Part shown: positions 5,620-10,308 of the stretch, piece by piece
Layout of the letters: each line of letters begins with the position of its first letter
Numbering within the stretch: the stretch's first letter is position 1
Source: Deltaproteobacteria bacterium
Lineage (GTDB): Bacteria > Desulfobacterota > Desulfobacteria > Desulfobacterales > JAFDCJ01
DNA: 10,308 nt
NCBI GenBank assembly: GCA_024277475.1
Contig: JAJRVC010000604.1
Span: 1-10,308 of the forward strand
Direction of reading: 5' to 3'
Notes under the pieces: generated by a model
Database searches by the model: none
Seen by the model: the letters and a program-made list of their open reading frames with translations, nothing else
What the model was told of the DNA's origin: nothing
Program-made: the position numbers and the translations under genes

Positions 5620-7821
5620 GTGTTTGAGAAAATAAAGAAAAGAGACGGAAGGGTTGTCGAGTTCGATTCACCAAAAATCACCGCCGCCATAGCCAAGGCG
5701 GGCAAGGTCACTGCAGAGTTCGAGGAACGGGAAGCCCGAAAACTGACGCTGCGCGCCTTAACCCTGGCCCACGAGCTGCGTCTGGGTCCCATACCTGAAG
5801 TGGAAGAAATCCAGGATATCGTTGAACGGGTGCTGCTGGATTCTCCCTTTTACAAAACCGCCAAGGCTTACATTTTATACCGCGAACAGCATGCTCAGAT
5901 CAGAAAGATGACCACCCGGGCTCATGTGGACCTGGTAAACCATTACATCCGGAAGCTGGACTGGAAGATTAAAGAAAACAGCAACATGTGCTATTCTCTG
6001 CAGGGGCTGAACAACTACATTTCATCGGATGTGACAGCAGAGTACTGGCTCAACTCCATCTATCCCCAGGAAATCAGACGCGCCCATAAAAATGGAGATC
6101 TTCACATCCACGACCTGAGTCTGCTCTCGGTTTATTGTGTAGGCTGGGATTTGCAGGACCTGCTCAGACAGGGTTTCAAAGGGGTTGAAGGAAAGGTGGA
6201 AAGTGCACCCCCCAGACATCTTCGTTCAGCTCTGGGGCAGATTGTCAATTTTTTCTATACGCTGCAGGGCGAAGCCGCCGGAGCCCAGGCCATATCCAAT
6301 TTTGATACACTGCTGGCGCCATTTATTCGTTTTGACCGATTGGATTACAAGGACATAAAGCAGGCAATGCAGGAGTTTATCTTTAACATCAATATCCCCA
6401 CGCGGGTCGGCTTCCAGACCCCTTTTACCAATATCACCATGGATCTTTACGTGCCTTCGATTTTAAAAGATCAACCCGTCGTTGTGGGGGGTGTGAATCG
6501 TGAAGAAACCTATGGGGATTTTCAGCCGGAAATGGATTTGATTAACCGGGCTTTTGCCGAGGTTATGATGGAGGGAGATGCTAAAGGACGTGTGTTTACC
6601 TTTCCAATTCCTACCTATAATATCACGGCTGATTTTGATTGGGACAATCCGAACCTAGAACCTATCTGGAAGATGACCGGCCGGTACGGCATCCCTTATT
6701 TTTCCAACTTTGTCAATTCGGATATGTCACCCGAGGATGCCCGATCCATGTGCTGCCGGTTGCGTTTGGACAACCGGGAGCTTTTGAAGCGAGGCGGGGG
6801 GTTGTTCGGTGCCAACCCGCTGACCGGATCTATCGGTGTGGTGACCATTAACCTGCCGCGGATTGGATATGTGAGCGAATACGAAGGAGAGTTTTATGCA
6901 ACCTTGCAAGAAAAAATCCAACTTGCGGTGGAAAGCTTATCCATTAAACGCAAAGTTCTTGAAAAATTTACCGATAACAATCTTTATCCTTATTCAAAAT
7001 TTTATTTGCGGGAGATTAAAAACAACAGCGGGTGTTACTGGAAAAATCACTTTTCCACCATTGGCATCATCGGCATGAACGAGGCCTGCCTAAATTTGCT
7101 GGGCGAAGATCTTACCACCGCTGCCGGCCAGAAATTTGCCGTCGAAGTGATGGATTTTATGCGGAATTTGATGGCTGATATTCAGAAAGAAACCGGAGAA
7201 ATATTTAACCTGGAGGCCACACCGGCCGAGGGCACTTCTTACCGGCTTTCAAATCTGGACAAAAAGAAATATCCGGACATTATCAGTGCCAACGAAGCAG
7301 AGTTTCGCCGGGGCGCAGCTCCTTATTACACCAACTCCAGCCAACTGCCCGTCAATTACAGCGATGATATTTTCGAAACATTGAGACTGCAGGACACCCT
7401 GCAGACTAAATATACCGGCGGGACTGTTCTTCATATCTTTCTTGGTGAACAAGTCAGCGACACAACGACCATCAAAGGATTGATCAGAAAAGTTGCCGGC
7501 AATTACCGGCTGCCGTATTTTACCCTTTCACCCACCTTCAGCATATGTCCGTCCCACGGGTATCTTGACGGGGAACAGAAAACCTGTTCGATCTGCAACC
7601 AGGAAACCGAAGTCTATTCCCGGGTGGTGGGTTACCTCCGGCCGGTGAAACAGTGGAACAACGGCAAGCAGGCCGAGTATGGTGATCGGAAGACATTCAA
7701 GCTTGATAAAGATGCAGGTGGCGGGAAACAGGTGCCGGAAGCCAGAAGACGGATGCTGGAAGATGGCGAAAAGCGAGCTGTGCCGGTAGACAGCGCGATG
7801 TTGAAAGCTCGATGCAACTGA
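5620..7821 (+). CDS. nrdD: Anaerobic (class III) ribonucleoside-triphosphate reductase, large subunit
   Basis: Oxygen-sensitive glycyl-radical enzyme that reduces ribonucleoside triphosphates to dNTPs in the cytoplasm; 733 aa. An N-terminal ATP cone (about residues 3-92, beginning with KRDGRVVEF) gives allosteric control of overall activity. The catalytic barrel follows, with the active-site region SMCCRLRLD (C378/C379). The C-terminal part has a zinc site ICPSHGYLDGE...TCSIC (C643, H646, C656, C659) and the glycyl-radical motif SRVVGYLRPVKQWNNGK with G671. The start is GTG 5620, with GGGAG at 5605-5609 ten nt upstream; an in-frame TGA at 5596-5598 excludes a longer form. After the usual end of the family (near DRKTF) the frame continues for about 37 charged residues, LDKDAGGGKQ and onward, which I cannot match to the family. 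The NrdR boxes upstream and nrdG downstream fit its role. Confidence 0.96.
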   Translation: MFEKIKKRDGRVVEFDSPKITAAIAKAGKVTAEFEEREARKLTLRALTLAHELRLGPIPEVEEIQDIVERVLLDSPFYKTAKAYILYREQHAQIRKMTTRAHVDLVNHYIRKLDWKIKENSNMCYSLQGLNNYISSDVTAEYWLNSIYPQEIRRAHKNGDLHIHDLSLLSVYCVGWDLQDLLRQGFKGVEGKVESAPPRHLRSALGQIVNFFYTLQGEAAGAQAISNFDTLLAPFIRFDRLDYKDIKQAMQEFIFNINIPTRVGFQTPFTNITMDLYVPSILKDQPVVVGGVNREETYGDFQPEMDLINRAFAEVMMEGDAKGRVFTFPIPTYNITADFDWDNPNLEPIWKMTGRYGIPYFSNFVNSDMSPEDARSMCCRLRLDNRELLKRGGGLFGANPLTGSIGVVTINLPRIGYVSEYEGEFYATLQEKIQLAVESLSIKRKVLEKFTDNNLYPYSKFYLREIKNNSGCYWKNHFSTIGIIGMNEACLNLLGEDLTTAAGQKFAVEVMDFMRNLMADIQKETGEIFNLEATPAEGTSYRLSNLDKKKYPDIISANEAEFRRGAAPYYTNSSQLPVNYSDDIFETLRLQDTLQTKYTGGTVLHIFLGEQVSDTTTIKGLIRKVAGNYRLPYFTLSPTFSICPSHGYLDGEQKTCSICNQETEVYSRVVGYLRPVKQWNNGKQAEYGDRKTFKLDKDAGGGKQVPEARRRMLEDGEKRAVPVDSAMLKARCN

Positions 7822-8170
7822 GGTTGGAAGGGAATTGTAATTGTGAAAGGTACGATTATCGGGGCAGAGAGCAAGGGACACAGGGGCGGGGGCGAGGGGT
7901 GTTGAATGCGGCTCCCGGCCTATAGGGGCTCACGCCTATGCCCCGGCCGGAATGCGGAAAGAAAGGACATGGTGCATAGGGATAGAGAGGATCGGGTATT
8001 GAATGTGGAATAAAGTAAAGAAAAACTGAGATGCTCAAGGCTCAAAGTGATAGGACGATGGTCGTTTGAGAATTGAGGCCAAGAAATTTTTTACCTCCAA
8101 CCTCCAATGGACGAAGGTCTTCCTAACCATCCAAACGAATAAAATGCTCCTAACGACCTAAACAATCCAA
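7822..8170. other. Spacer between nrdD and nrdG
   Basis: 349 bp without a plausible gene. It is purine-rich at first, then holds the GC-rich palindrome (7904-7957), then a C/A-rich stretch with repeated short words (CCTAAC, ATCCAA, ACCTAAAC) directly before nrdG. No clear promoter or terminator can be assigned. Confidence 0.5.
7904..7957. repeat. GC-rich palindrome between 8-nt direct repeats
   Basis: CCGGCC (7915-7920) pairs with GGCCGG (7945-7950), and inside it GGGGC (7925-7929) pairs with GCCCC (7940-7944), leaving a TATA bulge and a 10-nt loop. The palindrome is bracketed by the direct repeat GAATGCGG (7904-7911 and 7950-7957; the second copy shares its first G with the stem). The arrangement resembles a tiny inserted palindromic unit with a target duplication. 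Confidence 0.55.
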
Positions 8171-8863
8171 ATGAAAATCGGTGCAATCCAAAAGTCCAGC
8201 CTGATAGATTACCCGGGAAAAATCTCAGCCGTGATTGGAACCCAGGGTTGCAATATGCGCTGTTTCTGGTGTCATAATCGTTATCTCATTTCTTACGATT
8301 ATTCTCCTTCATCCCAGCCCATTGACGAAAAGGACTTTTTTCAGTTCCTGAATGAGAGAGTCCATTTTTTAGATGCAGTGGTTATCAGTGGCGGAGAACC
8401 GACCCTGCATGATGACCTGTTGGAATTTTGTGAAAGTATAAAAGCGCTGGGATTTTTTGTTAAGATGGATACCAACGGGACGAATCCCGCAATGCTCCAG
8501 GAGCTTATTGACCACAGTCTTTTAGACTACGTGGCGATGGATATTAAAACCGATGCTGAACAATACGATAAGCTATGTAGAGAGAAGATTGAAATGGATG
8601 ATATTATAAAAAGTCTCAATATTATCCTGTCAGCCAACACGCCTTATGAATTCAGGACAACATGCGTTAAACCGTTTGTTTGCCGGGACAATATGGAAGA
8701 CGTGGCAAAAATGATAAAAGGTGCCAGGTTATATTACCTGCAAAAATGTACCGGGCAGAAAAATACAAATGAGAATGATTTTTTCCAGGTTTTAGATGAC
8801 GAGGAGCTGACTGAATTAAAATTAAAAGCAGCGTCCTACGTAGAAATGTGCAAAATCAGATGA
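8171..8863 (+). CDS. nrdG: Anaerobic ribonucleotide reductase activating protein (radical SAM)
   Basis: Radical-SAM activase, 230 aa, that uses a [4Fe-4S] cluster and S-adenosylmethionine to create the glycyl radical on NrdD. The N-terminal sequence MKIGAIQKSSLIDYPGKISA is typical of NrdG-type activases. The cluster motif is CNMRCFWC (C27, C31, C34; CxxxCxxC) and the SAM-binding motif SGGEPTLH is at residues 73-80. MDTNGT and YVAMDIKTD follow as expected for the half-barrel. The length suits the longer bacterial NrdG form also called pyruvate-formate-lyase-activating-like. It lies 349 bp after nrdD on the same strand. No Shine-Dalgarno sequence precedes ATG 8171 (the preceding bases are C/A-rich), and an in-frame TAA nine nt upstream (8159-8161) excludes a longer form, so initiation is leaderless or weak. 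Function as the partner of the adjacent NrdD is well supported by context; activation of another glycyl-radical enzyme is a lesser alternative. Confidence 0.9.
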   Translation: MKIGAIQKSSLIDYPGKISAVIGTQGCNMRCFWCHNRYLISYDYSPSSQPIDEKDFFQFLNERVHFLDAVVISGGEPTLHDDLLEFCESIKALGFFVKMDTNGTNPAMLQELIDHSLLDYVAMDIKTDAEQYDKLCREKIEMDDIIKSLNIILSANTPYEFRTTCVKPFVCRDNMEDVAKMIKGARLYYLQKCTGQKNTNENDFFQVLDDEELTELKLKAASYVEMCKIR

Positions 8864-8880
8864 GATGGCCTGGTCATTTC

Positions 8881-8929
8881 ATAAGTCGGTTTATGAGTCC
8901 TTATGCAATCGGACTCTTTAAGCACTTAT
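8881..8929 (+). terminator. Possible terminator after nrdG
   Basis: GAGTCC (8895-8900) pairs with GGACTC (8911-8916) around a 10-nt loop and is followed by TTTA. An outer stem ATAAGT (8881-8886) with ACTTAT (8924-8929) encloses it. The T tract is short, so this is a weak call. Confidence 0.35.
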
Positions 8930-8986
8930 AGAATTTGCGCGACGTATATTTATGAAAAATCAATGGACTTGGTGGGAGCAAGCTAA

Positions 8987-9748
8987 ATGAGACTAAAGGA
9001 TAAAATCGCTTTTATCACGGGGGCCGGGATGGGAATTGGGCGAGCCACCTGCCTCCTGTTTGCCAAGGAGGGAGCGAGGATCATTGCGGTCGATATCGAT
9101 AAAAAGGTCGGAGATGAAACCATTGCGCTTATTAAAAGCCGGGGTGGAAAGGGGATTTTTATACGATGCGACGTGGGTGTCGAAGAGGAAATTAAAGATG
9201 CGATCACCAAGGGCGTCGAAACTTATCAGCGATTGGATATCCTTTTTAACAACGCCGGGGTCCTGTGGCGTGACAGGGATCTGGATGTGGTCAAGACCGA
9301 AGAAGCGGTCTGGGACCGGGTCATGGACATCAATTTGAAGGGAACAGTTTGGACATGTAAATACGGTATTCCAGAGATGATCAAGGCGGGAGGCGGTGCC
9401 ATTGTCAATATCGGTTCCGGTGTGGCCTATATGGGATTTACAAGGGCGCAGGACGCGTACACGGCGAGCAAGGGGGCCTTGATATCTTTAACCCGTTCCC
9501 TGGCCATCGTGCACGCGAAACAAAACATCAGGGCCAACATCATTCATCCGGGTCCGGTCGACACCCCGATGCAAAAGGAGTGGAATGAGGTAACCAGAAA
9601 GGAGATAAGCGATTGGGTTCCCCTGGGCCGGTTGGCTTCGGTTGAAGATATCGCAAACTGTGGCCTCTTTCTCGCCTCAGAAGAGTCGTCCTACATAACA
9701 GGACAGGAGATCATAGTCGATGGAGGGCTGATGGTCAAAGGCCGCTAG
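8987..9748 (+). CDS. Classical SDR-family NAD(P)-dependent oxidoreductase
   Basis: Short-chain dehydrogenase/reductase, 253 aa, of the classical (FabG-like) type. It shows the dinucleotide-binding TGAGMGIG (residues 11-18), an acidic D36 at the end of beta-2 that favours NAD over NADP, CDV at 61-63, NNAG (88-91), and a complete catalytic tetrad N116, S144, Y158 and K162 (YTASK). The C-terminal ITGQEIIVDGGL is also standard. GGGAG at 8974-8978, 8 nt before ATG 8987, supports the start. The substrate cannot be deduced: this fold serves sugars, steroids, fatty-acyl thioesters, alcohols and bile acids. It is not FabG by context, as no fatty-acid genes are near. It is followed after 95 bp by the cysteine-rich peptide gene and a shared terminator, so the two could be transcribed together. 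Confidence 0.92.
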   Translation: MRLKDKIAFITGAGMGIGRATCLLFAKEGARIIAVDIDKKVGDETIALIKSRGGKGIFIRCDVGVEEEIKDAITKGVETYQRLDILFNNAGVLWRDRDLDVVKTEEAVWDRVMDINLKGTVWTCKYGIPEMIKAGGGAIVNIGSGVAYMGFTRAQDAYTASKGALISLTRSLAIVHAKQNIRANIIHPGPVDTPMQKEWNEVTRKEISDWVPLGRLASVEDIANCGLFLASEESSYITGQEIIVDGGLMVKGR

Positions 9749-9830
9749 TCCGATTCGGATATGGGACTTGCCAATTTTCCGTAAGCATATTTTAGAGTTG
9801 AATGAAAAGCTGAAAGATTAATAATAAATG

Positions 9831-9839
9831 AGGGGGTGA
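9831..9839 (+). promoter_or_regulatory. Strong ribosome binding site of the Cys-rich peptide gene
   Basis: AGGGGGTGA, one mismatch from the core AGGAGGTGA, ends 4 nt before ATG 9844. It is the strongest Shine-Dalgarno sequence I see in the window. Confidence 0.8.
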
Positions 9840-9843
9840 AAAC

Positions 9844-9993
9844 ATGAACAAGAAAGATAAAAAGAAAAAAAGCGATAAGTCTGCAGCAAAATCTTGCTGT
9901 TATCATGTCGTAGACGGTTGTGGTTGTGTTGCTGGAACCTACTGCTGTGACGGCCCGGACATGTCCAATTGTCGATTTGAAAGTTGCTGCTGA
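9844..9993 (+). CDS. Small cysteine-rich peptide, unknown function (49 aa)
   Basis: I do not recognise a family. The peptide has a very basic head, MNKKDKKKKSDKSAAKS (residues 1-17, nine Lys), and a compact tail with nine cysteines in 32 residues: C18, C19, C26, C28, C34, C35, C43, C48, C49. They form CC-x6-C-x-C-x5-CC-x7-C-x4-CC, with glycines between (DGCGCVAGTYCCDGP) and CC as the final two residues. There is no hydrophobic stretch for a signal peptide or membrane segment. Support as a real gene: a strong ribosome site 4 nt upstream, a precise stop, and a textbook terminator 26 bp after the stop. Possible roles, all inference: metal binding (metallothionein- or copper-chaperone-like), a disulfide-rich toxin-like fold, or a precursor of a modified peptide with a lysine-rich leader. 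The nearest gene is the SDR, 95 bp upstream on the same strand; no peptide-modifying enzyme or exporter is seen beside it. Confidence 0.8.
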   Translation: MNKKDKKKKSDKSAAKSCCYHVVDGCGCVAGTYCCDGPDMSNCRFESCC

Positions 9994-10019
9994 CAAAATT
10001 GCTTTGAGTGATAGATAGC

Positions 10020-10049
10020 AAAAGACCGGATTTATTTTCCGGTCTTTTT
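10020..10049 (+). terminator. Rho-independent terminator after the Cys-rich peptide gene
   Basis: AAAAGACCGGA (10020-10030) pairs perfectly with TCCGGTCTTTT (10038-10048) around a TTTATTT loop, and the T tract runs on to 10049, followed by GTTT. It is the cleanest intrinsic terminator in the window. The A-rich left arm means it could also work on the minus strand. Confidence 0.9.
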
Positions 10050-10063
10050 GTTTAGACTGAGGA

Positions 10064-10177
10064 CATGCGGGGTTGGCCGGCAATCTTTCTGCCATAGACC
10101 TCCAGGCTGCAGCAGTGGAAATGGAAAAGTTTGTTAAAGGGGAACAAAAGAAGCCCCATCTACAAAGCATTAGCTAG
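10064..10177 (+). pseudogene. Remnant of a histidine-phosphotransfer (HPt) domain
   Basis: The frame ending at TAG 10175-10177 reads HAGLAGNLSAIDLQAAAVEM then EKFVKGEQKK and about nine more residues. This resembles the core helix pair of HPt domains, usually H-x-LKG-xAGNxxAxxLxxAAxxLE, the phospho-accepting helix at the C-terminal end of hybrid histidine kinases. Two residues of the usual H-x-x-K-G spacing are missing. No start codon or ribosome site precedes it and a TGA (10058-10060) stands two codons before the His. I read it as a degraded 3' end of a sensor-kinase gene, left behind the terminator of the peptide gene. Similarity is judged by eye over about 30 residues, so chance resemblance remains possible. 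Confidence 0.45.
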
Positions 10178-10197
10178 TTTCCATCCATAAATGGCCC

Positions 10198-10295
10198 TTT
10201 TTTCTCTGAGCGGCGTTCTCCGCGGGTTTACGTCTGCGAAGTACGAAAAGTACGTCTCAACGTAAACCCTTGTGCGGCCTTGCTCAGAGAAAAAA
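10198..10295. repeat. 98-bp palindromic element
   Basis: Three nested stems: TTTTTTCTCTGAGC (10198-10211) with its exact complement (10282-10295); CCGC (10220-10223) with GCGG (10274-10277); and GGGTTTACGT (10224-10233) with ACGTAAACCC (10260-10269), with a TTGT bulge. At the tip GTAC-gaaaa-GTAC (10241-10253) may form a small extra stem. Each strand begins with six T and ends with six A, so it is not a normal terminator. A structured RNA or a small palindromic mobile repeat are the main options. Confidence 0.65.
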
Positions 10296-10308
10296 TTGCT
10301 CATTTCTG

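Noticed and set aside
7528..8038. Several minus-strand frames over the nrdD 3' end and the nrdD-nrdG gap
   Set aside because: Low-complexity Pro/Ser/Phe-rich translations antisense to nrdD coding sequence or to the GC-rich palindrome; no start signals.
9745..10170. A 141-residue minus-strand frame across the peptide gene and terminator
   Set aside because: It is antisense to a gene with strong ribosome site and terminator, runs through the perfect terminator hairpin, and shows no recognisable protein character.
10198..10295. Integron attC site
   Set aside because: The palindrome lacks the expected RYYYAAC and GTTRRRY core boxes at its ends, and no cassette array or integrase is seen.

Overview
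The window looks like chromosomal DNA from an anaerobic bacterium. A sulfate-reducing deltaproteobacterium (Desulfobacterales-like) is my best guess. This is inferred from the oxygen-sensitive class III ribonucleotide reductase pair, from the style of the house-keeping proteins, and from long intergenic gaps filled with short degenerate tandem repeats and hairpins. No marker gene proves the lineage. Gene density is low: single genes or pairs are separated by 50-600 bp.

Left part (1-2935): the 3' end of proC (proline synthesis), followed by a NudL-type Nudix hydrolase (probable CoA pyrophosphatase), both on +. A small two-helix membrane protein on - is then divergent from a ChaN/Tiki-family lipoprotein on +.

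Middle (2936-5619): a fold-type IV PLP aminotransferase (BCAT/DAAT/ADCL family) sits between two repeat-rich spacers that both carry degenerate GGTTCAG-type tandem units and their inverted partners. A minus-strand ybaK/ebsC gene (aminoacyl-tRNA deacylase family) follows. Its conserved catalytic-Lys region lies upstream of the only start codon of its open frame, and just beyond that the frame is closed by TGA, so it is probably broken (or holds a sequence error). After it comes a long regulatory spacer with two NrdR-box-like palindromes exactly 31 bp apart, the second inside a plausible sigma70-type promoter.

Right-centre (5620-8863): nrdD (anaerobic ribonucleoside-triphosphate reductase with ATP cone, active-site Cys pair, zinc site and glycyl-radical site) and nrdG (its radical-SAM activase). 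The two are separated by an unusually long 349-bp gap holding a GC-rich palindrome between short direct repeats. Together they supply dNTPs without oxygen, and the NrdR boxes fit that role.

Right end (8864-10308): a classical SDR oxidoreductase, then a very small, strongly initiated and cleanly terminated gene for a 49-residue peptide with a Lys-rich head and nine cysteines in its last 32 residues. I do not recognise this peptide, and it is the most interesting item here. Behind its terminator lie a remnant of a histidine-phosphotransfer (HPt) domain and a roughly 100-bp palindromic element reaching almost to the window edge.
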